In this document: positions 26,608 through 35,972 of the stretch, piece by piece | Layout: each line of letters starts with the position of its first letter | Numbering within the stretch: position 1 is the first letter of the stretch | Source: Vibrio injensis | GTDB taxonomy: Bacteria; Pseudomonadota; Gammaproteobacteria; Enterobacterales; Vibrionaceae | DNA length: 64,000 nucleotides | NCBI RefSeq assembly: GCF_001895205.1 | Contig: NZ_BDJF01000010.1 | Coordinates: forward strand, 1 to 64,000 | Reading direction: 5' to 3' | Made by a program: the position numbers and the translations under genes | Notes under the pieces: model-generated | Seen by the model: the letters and a program-made list of their open reading frames with translations, nothing else | What the model was told of the DNA's origin: nothing | The model's database searches: none

Positions 26608-26660
26608 AGCAAGATCTTGCCCAGCTGGGCAACTTTTTGCTCGCCCGGGCAAGATCTTGC
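26608..26660. promoter_or_regulatory. Palindromic element with possible sigma-54 promoter upstream of hcp
   Basis: Two copies of GCAAGATCTTGC (26609-26620, 26649-26660) exactly 40 bp apart sit at the ends of a 24-bp inverted repeat (20 of 24 match) with a 4-nt loop; GCCCAGCTGGGC and GCCCGGGC lie inside. On the minus strand, 26623-26608 reads TGGGCAAGATCTTGCT, which has the GG-N10-GC spacing and TTGC half of a sigma-54 promoter, about 130 bp before the hcp start. hcp genes of V. cholerae are sigma-54 and VasH dependent. The hairpin could equally end glmS transcripts. Confidence 0.45.
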
Positions 26661-26814
26661 TTGCAGAAATGTAGAGAGATAACCATATTACCCAGTGTTA
26701 TCTGACACTATACTTTGCATCCTTCCACATTAGCCAACTCACCCAAAAGGATATAACCTTCCTACTTGAAGCTTTATTCCTCTCCTACATCAGCTCAGCA
26801 TCATCGAAGCATGA

Positions 26815-28647
26815 TTATTCGACTGTCACTGCTTTGGCAAGGTTACGTGGTTGATCAACATCTGTCCCTTTGATCAAGGCGACGTGATAAGACAATAACT
26901 GCATCGGAATCGTGTAATAGATCGGCGCAGTAATAGTACTAACGGGCGGCATAGTGATGATTTTCATCGTCGCATCTTCAGCAAAACCAGCGTCTTGATC
27001 GGCAAAGACATACAACAAACCACCACGCGCTCGCACTTCTTCGATGTTTGATTTGAGCTTTTCAAGTAAATCATTACTTGGAGCCACAACAACGACTGGC
27101 ATATCAGCATCAATCAGTGCGAGTGGCCCATGTTTTAACTCACCTGCCGCATAAGCTTCTGCGTGGATGTAAGAGATTTCTTTGAGTTTTAATGACGCCT
27201 CAACGGCAATAGGGTAAAACTCACCACGGCCTAAAAATAGCGTGTGGTGTTTATCGGCAAACTCTTCAGCAATCGCTTCAATCTGTTTTTCACAGCCAAG
27301 GGCTTGCTCTATTTGTCTTGGTAAGGCATGCAACGCTTGAACAATTTCAGCTTCTAACGCGCGGTTTATGACTTGCTTTTGTTTGCCTAATGCGGTGACA
27401 AGCATGAGTAAAGCAGCGAGCTGAGTGGTAAAAGCTTTGGTTGATGCAACGCCAATTTCTGTTCCAGCACGAGTCATAAAAGCAAAATCAGACTCGCGAA
27501 CTAAAGATGAACCCGCGACGTTACAAATCGTCATCGCCGCCATGTAGCCTTTCTCTTTCGCTAGGCGCAATGCTGCCAGTGTATCGGCGGTTTCGCCTGA
27601 TTGAGATAAGGTGATTAATAGGCTATTGGGGCGAGCAACAAATTTACGGTAGCGAAATTCAGAGGCAATTTCAACATCGCAGCTCACGCCGGATAAAGCT
27701 TCAAACCAGTAACGAGCCGTCATACCTGCGTTGTACGAGGTACCACAGGCGACAATTTGGATGTGCTCAACTTTCGCTAAAATTTCCGCAGCATTGACGC
27801 CAATACTCTCGGTGATCACGCTATCGTGAGTGATGCGCCCTTCCATCGTATTGATCAGCGCTGTGGGTTGCTCGAAAATTTCTTTTTGCATAAAGTGGCG
27901 AAACTTACCTTTATCACCAGCATCGTGTTCAGCGTTCGACTCAATCACTTCACGCATTACCTGCTCGCCATTGGCAGCAAAAATATTCACCTCACGGCGA
28001 GTCACTTCAGCAACATCGCCCTCTTCAAGGAACATAAAACGGCGAGTCACATTGAGTAACGCCAATTGATCAGAAGCCAAGAAGTTTTCACCCACACCTA
28101 AACCAATCACAATTGGGCTGCCTGAGCGAGCGACGACAACTCGGCTAGGATCGGTGCAATCGAGCACGACGGTACCGTACGCGCCTTCCAGCTGTTTAAC
28201 CGTTTTTTGTACCGCTTCAAGCAAAGTGCTTGCAGAGCGACGCTCCCACTCAACCAAATGAGCAATAACCTCGGTATCGGTTTGTGATTCAAAAACATAG
28301 CCACGGTCTTGTAATACGGTTCGCAGTGATGCGTGGTTTTCAATAATGCCATTATGGACCACGGTAATCGTGCCCGATAGATGTGGATGAGCATTAATTT
28401 CTGACGGTTCACCATGAGTCGCCCAACGAGTATGGGCAATGCCTGTACCGCCAATGACTTTTTGCTGCTCGACCGCATCCGCTAATTCTTGCACTTTTCC
28501 TAAGCGACGTACGCGAGTGAGCGTATTCTCACTATCCACCACCGCAACGCCGGCAGAATCATAGCCTCGATATTCCAAACGACGTAAACCTTCGACTAAA
28601 ATTTCCGCCACATCACGCTGCGCAACCGCGCCAACAATTCCACACAT
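26815..28647 (-). CDS. glmS: Glutamine-fructose-6-phosphate aminotransferase GlmS
   Basis: 610 residues from the ATG at 28647, which places the catalytic cysteine at position 2 ([11 protein letters not shown]); the Met is removed so Cys becomes N-terminal. The glutaminase domain (1-240) contains GYDSAGVA and [11 protein letters not shown]; two SIS isomerase domains follow (about 285-425 and 455-600, with CGTSYNAG and SQSGETADT), ending [13 protein letters not shown] as in E. coli. It makes glucosamine-6-phosphate, the first step to UDP-GlcNAc for cell wall and LPS. A DeoR-type regulator gene lies just upstream on the same strand, and a shared box suggests that it controls glmS. Confidence 0.95.
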   Translation of the reverse strand: MCGIVGAVAQRDVAEILVEGLRRLEYRGYDSAGVAVVDSENTLTRVRRLGKVQELADAVEQQKVIGGTGIAHTRWATHGEPSEINAHPHLSGTITVVHNGIIENHASLRTVLQDRGYVFESQTDTEVIAHLVEWERRSASTLLEAVQKTVKQLEGAYGTVVLDCTDPSRVVVARSGSPIVIGLGVGENFLASDQLALLNVTRRFMFLEEGDVAEVTRREVNIFAANGEQVMREVIESNAEHDAGDKGKFRHFMQKEIFEQPTALINTMEGRITHDSVITESIGVNAAEILAKVEHIQIVACGTSYNAGMTARYWFEALSGVSCDVEIASEFRYRKFVARPNSLLITLSQSGETADTLAALRLAKEKGYMAAMTICNVAGSSLVRESDFAFMTRAGTEIGVASTKAFTTQLAALLMLVTALGKQKQVINRALEAEIVQALHALPRQIEQALGCEKQIEAIAEEFADKHHTLFLGRGEFYPIAVEASLKLKEISYIHAEAYAAGELKHGPLALIDADMPVVVVAPSNDLLEKLKSNIEEVRARGGLLYVFADQDAGFAEDATMKIITMPPVSTITAPIYYTIPMQLLSYHVALIKGTDVDQPRNLAKAVTVE

Positions 28648-28659
28648 CTTCACACTCCA

Positions 28660-28670
28660 TTTATTTCGAT
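28660..28670. promoter_or_regulatory. TTTCGAT box upstream of glmS
   Basis: Exact copy of TTTATTTCGAT found upstream of the adjacent DeoR-type gene, about 13 bp before the glmS start codon, between it and the regulator stop. Confidence 0.35.
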
Positions 28671-28730
28671 CTTTTTTCCACCAGTAGATCGCCCGTTAAC
28701 AGCCATATACTGATGAGTAGATAATCATGT

Positions 28731-29492
28731 TTACGCTCGAATCACTCGTACACGATGAGATTCAATTTGTTTGAGATAGGCGTCGCTGAGATCGCTGTCC
28801 GTCACTAAGACATCAATACAATCCCAAGCCAGCTCTAAGTTGGGGATTTTTCGGCCAATCTTTTCTGATTCAATCATCACGATCACTTCGCGTGACACTT
28901 CCGCCATCACTTTGCTTAATCCGGTTAACTCATTGAACGTAGTCGTGCCACGATCAAGATCAACACCATCAGCACCAATAAATAACTGATCAAAGTCGTA
29001 AGAACGCAACACAGATTCAGCAACCTGACCTTGGAAAGATTCAGAATGAGTGTCCCAAGTGCCACCGGTCATCAGTAGTGTCGGCTCACTTTCTAGCTCA
29101 TTGAGGGCATTGGCAACATGCAATGAGTTGGTCATAACCACTAAGCCACGTTTATCGTTCAATTGCTGGATCAGTGCTGCCGTGGTACTGCCACTATCAA
29201 TCACAATTCGATTATGATCTCTGATCAGCTTAGCGGCTTGTTTGGCTAGCTCCACCTTTCGAACCGAAACTTTTTCATTCAATTCATCTGCCATCACTTC
29301 TTTTGGCAAAGCGATCGCGCCACCATAACGTCTAAGTAATAGACCATTGGTTTCTAATGAGGCAAGATCCTTTCTAATCGTGACTTCTGAGGTAGAAAAC
29401 TGCTGGGAAAGTGCTTCGACACTTACCTCGCCTTGTTGATTGACTAAACTGGCGATCGCGTGTCTTCGTAGCTGGGTATTTCGTTTCGACAT
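28731..29492 (-). CDS. DeoR-family transcriptional regulator, probable glmS regulator
   Basis: 253 residues from the ATG at 29492 (MSKRNTQLRRHAIASL); a longer frame to 29537 is possible. The N-terminal 60 residues are the DeoR winged helix (VSVEALSQQFSTSEVTIRKDLASLETNGLLLRRYGGA), and the rest is the sugar-phosphate-binding DeoR C-terminal domain (IDSGSTTAALIQQL, TGGTWDTHSESFQG, FIGADGVDLDRGTTTF). The ligand is probably an amino-sugar phosphate, inferred from the neighbour glmS 84 bp downstream. TTTCGA boxes occur upstream of both genes. Confidence 0.85.
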   Translation of the reverse strand: MSKRNTQLRRHAIASLVNQQGEVSVEALSQQFSTSEVTIRKDLASLETNGLLLRRYGGAIALPKEVMADELNEKVSVRKVELAKQAAKLIRDHNRIVIDSGSTTAALIQQLNDKRGLVVMTNSLHVANALNELESEPTLLMTGGTWDTHSESFQGQVAESVLRSYDFDQLFIGADGVDLDRGTTTFNELTGLSKVMAEVSREVIVMIESEKIGRKIPNLELAWDCIDVLVTDSDLSDAYLKQIESHRVRVIRA

Positions 29493-29921
29493 GAGGTTTG
29501 ACTTTTTAAGTTTCGATTCGAAACCAATTATAATCACTTCGAAACATTTTAGTCTATTTATTTCGATACAAAAAATTAATAATTAGCGCTAAAACCTTGT
29601 TCTAAGACAAGTCTTAAATCGTGATATTGGCAGCATTAGGTGATAGAATTCGCATCCGAAAAGAAAAAAAATTACAGAACTTGACGTAAATTTTTAACCA
29701 CAATGGCTATTTGTAGACGTTGTGGCTTTGTTTGTGAAATTTCACCTCAGATAAGCAGTCATAAAATGACTAAATCTGTTGAAAGACTTTCAGCTTTAGA
29801 GTGAAACAGACTCGTGAAACCTAAGAGGCAAACGGAGACGCTTGCCATTACCGAGAACACTTTAAGGTTAAGCATTACCCTTTAAATTCATCTTAAATTT
29901 ATTTACCGGAGAGCACTTTCC
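29493..29921. other. Divergent regulatory region between the deoR-type gene and pykF
   Basis: Holds TTTCGA boxes near the regulator (perfect palindrome TTTCGATTCGAAA at 29511-29523, TTCGAA near 29539-29544, TTTATTTCGAT at 29557-29567) and, nearer pykF, the palindrome GTGAAATTTCAC at 29734-29745. A TTGACG at about 29681 could be a -35 for pykF but no good -10 follows. No gene found. Confidence 0.6.
29511..29567. promoter_or_regulatory. Cluster of TTTCGA boxes, candidate DeoR-type operator
   Basis: Perfect palindrome TTTCGA-T-TCGAAA, a second TTCGAA, and TTTATTTCGAT; the last 11-mer recurs exactly at 28660-28670, just before glmS. The boxes fall ahead of the regulator gene and glmS, which suggests autoregulation and control of glmS. 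Confidence 0.5.
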
Positions 29922-31334
29922 ATGAAAAAGACCAAAATCGTTTGTACGATTGGCCCTAAAACTGAATCTGTAGAAAAACTGACTGAGCTAGTCAATGCGG
30001 GCATGAACGTCATGCGTCTTAACTTCTCTCACGGTGACTTCGTTGAGCACGGCACTCGTATCGCCAACTTCCGCAAGGTAATGGAAAACACCGGTAAGCA
30101 ACTAGCGATTCTATTGGATACTAAAGGTCCTGAAATTCGCACTATCAAACTAGAAAATGGGGATGATGTTGATCTCGTTGCTGGTCAAGAGTTCACGTTT
30201 ACTACCGATACTTCAGTTGTCGGTAACAAAGACATCGTTGCTGTAACTTACGCAGGTTTTGCTAAAGATCTCGCAGCAGGTAACACTATTTTAGTCGATG
30301 ACGGCCTGATCGAAATGAAAGTGATTGCCACCACTGAGACTGAAGTGAAATGTAAAGTCCTTAACAACGGCGCACTGGGCGAAAATAAAGGCGTTAACCT
30401 ACCTAACGTTTCAGTTAACCTACCAGCGCTTTCTGAAAAAGATAAAGCTGACCTAAAATTTGGTTGTGAGCAAGGTGTTGATTTCGTTGCTGCTTCTTTC
30501 ATTCGTAAGGCAGATGACGTACGTGAAATTCGCGAACTGCTGACTGCCAACGGCGGCGCAGATATCCAAATTATCTCTAAAATTGAAAACCAAGAAGGCG
30601 TGGATAACTTCGACGAAATTCTTGAGCTTTCTGACGGTATCATGGTCGCTCGTGGTGACCTAGGTGTTGAGATCCCTGCTGAAGAAGTTATCTTTGCGCA
30701 AAAGATGATGATTGAGAAATGTAACCGCGCACGTAAAGTGGTTATTACGGCAACGCAAATGCTAGATTCAATGATCAAAAACCCACGTCCAACGCGCGCA
30801 GAAGCGGGTGATGTGGCTAACGCAATCATGGACGGTACTGACGCAGTCATGCTTTCTGGTGAAACGGCTAAAGGGAAATACCCAGTTGAAGCCGTCACTA
30901 TCATGGCGCAAATCGCTAACCGTACTGATGCAGCATTAAAAGCTGAGCTTGGTTCTCGTTTAGATAGCCCACGTCTACGTATTACTGAAGCCGTTTGTAA
31001 AGGCGCGGTGGATACTGCTGAGAAACTAGCAGCACCATTAATTGTTGTGGCAACTGAAGCAGGTAAATCTGCACGTTCAGTACGTAAATATTTCCCAACC
31101 GCTAACATTATTGCGGTAACAACCAACAAGAAAACGGCCGCTCAACTCGTACTGAGCAAAGGCGTCACTCCTGTCGTGGTTGATGCGATTGAAAGCACTG
31201 ATGATTTTTACCGTCTAGGAAAAGAGATTGCTCTAGAATCTGGTTTAGGTAAGAAAGGCGACATCGCGGTGATGGTTTCAGGTGCATTGGTTGCATCAGG
31301 TACAACCAATACCGCTTCTGTTCACGTTCTATAA
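29922..31334 (+). CDS. pykF: Pyruvate kinase I
   Basis: 470 residues, same length as E. coli PykF. Opens [16 protein letters not shown], with the active-site stretch [12 protein letters not shown] near 33 and the signature [20 protein letters not shown] near 210, then [15 protein letters not shown] and the C-terminal allosteric domain ending TASVHVL. It converts phosphoenolpyruvate and ADP to pyruvate and ATP. A ribosome site (GGAGAG) lies ahead of the ATG. Codon use is strongly biased, as for highly expressed genes. Monocistronic with a strong terminator. Confidence 0.95.
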   Translation: MKKTKIVCTIGPKTESVEKLTELVNAGMNVMRLNFSHGDFVEHGTRIANFRKVMENTGKQLAILLDTKGPEIRTIKLENGDDVDLVAGQEFTFTTDTSVVGNKDIVAVTYAGFAKDLAAGNTILVDDGLIEMKVIATTETEVKCKVLNNGALGENKGVNLPNVSVNLPALSEKDKADLKFGCEQGVDFVAASFIRKADDVREIRELLTANGGADIQIISKIENQEGVDNFDEILELSDGIMVARGDLGVEIPAEEVIFAQKMMIEKCNRARKVVITATQMLDSMIKNPRPTRAEAGDVANAIMDGTDAVMLSGETAKGKYPVEAVTIMAQIANRTDAALKAELGSRLDSPRLRITEAVCKGAVDTAEKLAAPLIVVATEAGKSARSVRKYFPTANIIAVTTNKKTAAQLVLSKGVTPVVVDAIESTDDFYRLGKEIALESGLGKKGDIAVMVSGALVASGTTNTASVHVL

Positions 31335-31374
31335 TCGTTGCTCGATACCGAGAAAGTGATCAACTAAACGCAAA

Positions 31375-31399
31375 GCGGGGCTGAAAGCCCCGTTTTTTT
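31375..31399 (+). terminator. Terminator after pykF
   Basis: GCGGGGCT/AGCCCCG stem followed by seven T. Confidence 0.9.
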
Positions 31400-31439
31400 A
31401 TCTCGCTAATACCGACACCAAGATTATCTTAACCGATGA

Positions 31440-33281
31440 TTAGCTCTCCTGACTTAAAAAAGTCGACACCTGATTGCGCCCCGATTTTTTCGACTCATAC
31501 AGAGCGATATCGGCGCACTTATAGGAACGTGTCGCATCAAGAGTTAAGTCAGTAATGCCAGCACTGACGGTCACGGATAAATGCGGTTCGGCTTCCACCG
31601 CCCCTCTTAATTGCTCAATAATCTGCTGCGCTTGCTCAATGCGGGTCGAGGGCATAATAACGGCGAACTCTTCACCACCAATTCGTGCGATAAAGTCATA
31701 ACTGCGAAGATGTTGAGTCAGTAAACGCGCCACATCGATGATCACTCGATCACCTTGATCGTGACCTTGTTCATCATTAACACGCTTAAAGAAATCAATA
31801 TCTAATAACACCAAACAGACGGGATAAGCATTCCCCTCAGCTTGAATACGCTCCACCTGATGAGTAAGCTCTAATTCAAACTTACGTCGATTCCATAACT
31901 GAGTCAGGCTATCTTTCTCACTTAATTCACGCAGCTTATTCTCTAATAGTTTGCGCTCAGAGATATCAACAATTGAAGTAATATAATAACTTACTCGCCC
32001 AGCCTCGATAATTCCTTGAATACGTATTAACGTAGTCAACATATCACCTTGCGCAGTAGCGAACTCGACTTCCCCTTGCCAATATTGCTCGCTGGTAATT
32101 CGCTCTAAGACACTTAATATAAATGGCATGCCGTTATGATAAAGCAAGGTTTTCAGTCCGTTACGGCCGATCGCCCACGCTTTTGGTAACCCCGTCATAC
32201 GTTCGAACTCATTATTAACCATCATGATTTGATGATGTTTATCGGCGATCATCACCGCGGTCATACCATTTAGTGCTGCGCGTGCAAGCTTACTTTCTAT
32301 ATCGCGTCGATGGTAATGCAACACCATCGATAAGGTCGGTAAAGTAAAAAGCATCACCATGAGCAATACAAATAACCCTTCTTTGATTAGGTCATTTAAA
32401 TCACGTTCGGCGCGCTGTGCTAATTCTTCCGGAGTTAAATGAACAATCAAATACATCGCTTGATCATCGGTTAATGAAATAGATGCAAAGGCTATTAAAT
32501 GCCCCTGTTCAAGCTGATATCCCGTATTTGCGGTCTGCATACGTTGCCACGTCAGCGGAAAACGTTGTGCGAGATTATCGTCCAGTATAAAAGGCTTCAT
32601 TAACGCGTGTTGTGATAACTTATGACTCAAGACAACCCCTTGGTCAGTGACGATTTCGGGTTGTAAATCGCGTTGTAAGCTATAACTGACTCGCTCGGCT
32701 AAACGCCAAAGATTAATATCCATCATGATATAGCCGTAACGCAGTCCAAATACCTTAACTGGCGTGATGAGCTGCATCGATGGCATCGGATCGGGAGTAT
32801 TCCACCCCCAAATCCCCACTTGCTCGTCACTGAGCAGCTCAGCAAGTGCAAGTCGTTCACTACTGAGTTGATTGTCCAGTGCATGACTGATCACTTTGCT
32901 CGACTCTGTAGCCGAGTACATCACCCCGACATTGGCTTGGCCTTCATTATCAAAAAAGACGATTGAGTTATACCATTTTTGATAATGAGCAACGGACGCA
33001 AAAGCCTCTTCGAGTAGACGCTGATTGTTCGGCTCAGGCGAGAAGGCATAGTCACAAGTCGTCTGACTATGACTGAGTAGATGAATGATAGATAAAAGCT
33101 GATCTTGAATATTGGCGTACTCTCTCACACCATAAGAGAGTTGATGAAGCGCTTGCTGAGCGGCGTGATTAATATGATTTTGCTTAATATTTTGATAACG
33201 CTGAGCATAATAGAAAACGATGATTGAGGTGGTCAAAGCACAGGCAATGAGAAGAAAAGCAATCGTTCTAGAAAATCTCAT
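31440..33281 (-). CDS. Membrane diguanylate cyclase with periplasmic sensor, PAS and GGDEF domains
   Basis: 613 residues from ATG 33281 (AGGG ahead); a start 18 bp upstream is possible. A membrane helix at 6-26, a periplasmic region of about 270 residues, a second helix near 290-312 (LFVLLMVMLFTLPTLSMVLHY), a PAS domain (about 325-440, MTAVMIADKHHQIMMVNNEFERMTG) and a C-terminal GGDEF domain. The active-site motif is GGEEF at about 535, preceded five residues upstream by RSYD, an RxxD product-inhibition site, so it is probably an active, feedback-regulated maker of cyclic di-GMP. The ligand sensed outside is unknown. Single gene. Confidence 0.9.
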   Translation of the reverse strand: MRFSRTIAFLLIACALTTSIIVFYYAQRYQNIKQNHINHAAQQALHQLSYGVREYANIQDQLLSIIHLLSHSQTTCDYAFSPEPNNQRLLEEAFASVAHYQKWYNSIVFFDNEGQANVGVMYSATESSKVISHALDNQLSSERLALAELLSDEQVGIWGWNTPDPMPSMQLITPVKVFGLRYGYIMMDINLWRLAERVSYSLQRDLQPEIVTDQGVVLSHKLSQHALMKPFILDDNLAQRFPLTWQRMQTANTGYQLEQGHLIAFASISLTDDQAMYLIVHLTPEELAQRAERDLNDLIKEGLFVLLMVMLFTLPTLSMVLHYHRRDIESKLARAALNGMTAVMIADKHHQIMMVNNEFERMTGLPKAWAIGRNGLKTLLYHNGMPFILSVLERITSEQYWQGEVEFATAQGDMLTTLIRIQGIIEAGRVSYYITSIVDISERKLLENKLRELSEKDSLTQLWNRRKFELELTHQVERIQAEGNAYPVCLVLLDIDFFKRVNDEQGHDQGDRVIIDVARLLTQHLRSYDFIARIGGEEFAVIMPSTRIEQAQQIIEQLRGAVEAEPHLSVTVSAGITDLTLDATRSYKCADIALYESKKSGRNQVSTFLSQES

Positions 33282-33408
33282 AACCCTAATTTTATACACT
33301 CAGTCGTTTTAGAATGCGCATTATAACAGCATTTTCTTATTGCTGAACAAAAAACTAGCGAATGTCAATCAAGCGCACCAGTGCAATCGGGTGCGCTTGA
33401 GGCAAAAT

Positions 33409-34107
33409 TTAATGGGTCAATTTATAAATCACATCGACTCGATCACGAATAACAATGGTTGAATCTTGATAACTCTGACTCACTTCTGCGCTATCGGCCA
33501 TACTAACTGAACGCATCATCACCGGCTGAGGAGTGATTGAACTGTATTCAATACGCCATACAGGCCCCAACTTGCTTTGAAAGCCAGCTGCTAATGAATT
33601 GGCTTTTTGTTTGGCATCTTCAATCGCTGCCATTCTCGCTTGCTGTTGGTATTTGGCTTGTTCACTGACTTTTAGCTGAACGTTATCGACCTGATTAATA
33701 CCCAAAGCCAATGCTAAGTCTAAGTACTGATTCAAAGCACTGAGTTTTTCCACATCAACGGTGACACTTCTCTGCGCTCGATAGCCAACTAACTCAGGCT
33801 GTCCAGACTTTGGATAATGATACTGGGGAGTGAGATACAAATTTGAACTGGAGATATCTTCACTTTTTACGCCAGATTGCTTAAGACTATCGACAAAGTC
33901 CGCGACCACTTTATCTACCGTTGCTTTCGCTTGCTCAGCATTCATCGTGGTTTCAACCACCTTAACGGAAAACTGTGCTCTATCTGGTTGAGCAATCACT
34001 TCACCATAGCCGGAAGTCACGATATGAGGAAAGTTCATTTGCTGAGCTTGCACACTCACCGCCGTAAGACTGCATAAAACCATAAGCCATTGACGTAGCC
34101 ATTTCAT
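33409..34107 (-). CDS. yggE: SIMPL-domain (DUF541) periplasmic protein, YggE-like
   Basis: 232 residues from the second ATG (AAGG eight bases ahead). Signal peptide 1-21 (LMVLCSLTAVSVQAQQ), then the SIMPL/DUF541 domain with IVTSGYGEVIAQPDRAQFSVKV and AIEDAKQKANSLAAGF. In E. coli the same neighbourhood (yggE, argO, mscS, fbaA) exists, supporting orthology. YggE is linked with oxidative-stress defence; its biochemical role is not known. Confidence 0.85.
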   Translation of the reverse strand: MKWLRQWLMVLCSLTAVSVQAQQMNFPHIVTSGYGEVIAQPDRAQFSVKVVETTMNAEQAKATVDKVVADFVDSLKQSGVKSEDISSSNLYLTPQYHYPKSGQPELVGYRAQRSVTVDVEKLSALNQYLDLALALGINQVDNVQLKVSEQAKYQQQARMAAIEDAKQKANSLAAGFQSKLGPVWRIEYSSITPQPVMMRSVSMADSAEVSQSYQDSTIVIRDRVDVIYKLTH

Positions 34108-34249
34108 ATTACTCATCCTTTATATGTTGGGAAAACACTGTGATACCTAAATTGACTTAAGTCACTGGACTATCATAAGCCAATATAGAACGATTCACTT
34201 GGTATTGCTGATAAACTGACACAGTTTTAACGTATTGATACAAGCATAC

Positions 34250-35145
34250 TTACTGTGGCAAATGTGCCCGAGCATAATCAACAATGCCTGTTGATAACTG
34301 AGCTAAAATCCCCGTTTCTAATAGCCAATGATGCCAATAGATCACATTGGTTACGGTTTGCCCAGGCGTCACCTCAACCAGCTCGCCTTTTGCCAACTCA
34401 TCCTCAATTTGTAAACGTGGAATTAAGCAATAAGCCAATCCTGCTTTTGCAAGGGCAACGAAAGCCTCTGAACTGCCGACTTTATGATTAATTCGCATCT
34501 CACTTTGCACAGCGAAATGTTGCTTTAAAAATTGTTTATGCTGGCTATCTTGCATATCAAATGACACCGATGGGCATGGATCAGAGTTTGTGCATTCACA
34601 CCATTCGAAAAATAGCGCGTCATAAAGCTGGGGCTAGCGACACATAAGTAATCCATTTTGCCCAAGTATTCCGCTCGACAACCCGGTAACGGTTGATCAT
34701 CTAAACTGATCGCTCCCACGACTTCGCCATTCTTCATTTTTTCTATCGAACGAGATTCATCAAGAATAGAGAATTGAAAAGCGACGTTTTCTTTACTCAT
34801 GATCGGCCGTAAAGCAGGAATAACCCAACTGGCTAAACTGTCAGCATTAGTAGCAATTGATAAGGTGACCGGACGTGCTGAGGTATCATTTAATAACTCT
34901 GGCATGGTTTCTTGCTCAAGCAGAAGAACCCGCCGATACAACCCAAGCAATTTTTTGCCTATTAGGGTCGGCTTAGGGGGAGCACTACGCACCAGTGCTG
35001 GCTGCGCAATAAATTTCTCTAGTTGTTTGATACGCTGAGAAACAGCGGACTGAGAAATGAATAACTTTTCAGCCGCACGCTCAAAACTGCCATATTGTAA
35101 AACCGCATCCAGTGCTTCTATCCATTTGTAATCTAAGCCACGCAT
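34250..35145 (-). pseudogene. argP: ArgP (IciA) LysR-type regulator, frameshifted
   Basis: The gene is whole apart from one frameshift. The first frame (35145 to about 34570) gives the LysR helix-turn-helix ([34 protein letters not shown]) and half the effector domain up to QTLIHA; the second frame (from about 34567 to 34250) continues [14 protein letters not shown] to the end. Joined they give about 297 residues, the normal ArgP length. A run of three C (GGG at 34572-34574 on plus) where four would restore the frame marks the likely single-base deletion. ArgP activates argO, the divergent neighbour, in response to arginine and lysine, and is dnaA-linked in older literature. A sequencing error in the C run is possible. 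Confidence 0.85.
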
Positions 35146-35265
35146 TCTTGTCTATCCTACAGAAAATAAGCCAAACTTATTTGATATTAAAATCATTAAT
35201 TATACTAATCAAATAACTCTGGGTATCTTGCGACCATTATTTGGCATTCTATTAATGAGACAACT

Positions 35266-35895
35266 GTGAACTTCTGGATTTTGCTACAAGGCTTCGGACT
35301 CGGGGCAACGATGATTATTCCCATCGGAGCACAAAACGCTTACGTTTTAAATCAAGGCATTAAGCGTCATCACCACCTAACTACGGCAACCATCTGTAGT
35401 GTGTTAGATGTTATCTTTATCTCCTTGGGAATATTTGGTGGCGGCGCATTACTGTCACAAAATGAAAGCTTATTGATTGCAGTTACTTTAGGTGGAATCG
35501 CCTTTTTAACTGGTTATGGCTTGTTAGCATTAAAAAGTGCTTTTAAACCGTCGCGACAACAAGAATCATCTTCTGAGATCACGGCGCGAGGTAAACGAAC
35601 CGTAATTCTTGGAGCATTAGCGGTCACGGTACTTAACCCACATCTATACTTAGATACGGTAGTAATTTTAGGATCGATTGGCGGTCAATTTGAAGGCCAT
35701 GACAGGCTTTCATTTGCCTTAGGAACGATGATCGCTTCCTTTGTGTGGTTTTATTCATTATCGATAGGCGCAGCCAAATTAGGGCCAACCTTATCCAACC
35801 CCGCCGTCAAAAAAGGCATCGATCTGGTGATCGCGGCAATGATGTTTACCATTGCTTTTCTATTGGCGAATAACCTTCAGCAATATTGGAACTAA
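35266..35895 (+). CDS. argO: Arginine exporter ArgO
   Basis: 209 residues, LysE family, about six membrane helices. FGLGATMIIPIGAQNAYVLNQGI near the N terminus and VTVLNPHLYLDTVVILGSIGGQ near 125 are close to E. coli ArgO. It exports arginine (and its analogue canavanine). The start is GTG with a weak purine-rich ribosome site. Divergent from argP, its activator, which is frameshifted here, so induction may be lost. Confidence 0.9.
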   Translation: MNFWILLQGFGLGATMIIPIGAQNAYVLNQGIKRHHHLTTATICSVLDVIFISLGIFGGGALLSQNESLLIAVTLGGIAFLTGYGLLALKSAFKPSRQQESSSEITARGKRTVILGALAVTVLNPHLYLDTVVILGSIGGQFEGHDRLSFALGTMIASFVWFYSLSIGAAKLGPTLSNPAVKKGIDLVIAAMMFTIAFLLANNLQQYWN

Positions 35896-35900
35896 AATAA

Positions 35901-35926
35901 AAACGGAGGCCAACACCTCCGTTTTT
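35901..35926 (+). terminator. Terminator after argO
   Basis: AAAACGGAGG/CCTCCGTTTTT hairpin with A and T runs; can serve mscS from the other side. Confidence 0.85.
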
Positions 35927-35972
35927 ATTTTCTACTGTTCATCAATTTACTCAGCTCAACCAATAACGTCCG

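Noticed and set aside
26624..26645. Sigma-54 promoter on the plus strand (TGGGCAACTTTTTGCT)
   Set aside because: The spacing fits, but it would read into the 3' end of glmS in antisense; no gene follows. Kept only the minus-strand candidate.
30248..31129. 293-codon frame antisense to pykF
   Set aside because: Shadow of a highly biased gene; the product is Ser/Ala-rich without family features, and pykF on the plus strand is certain.
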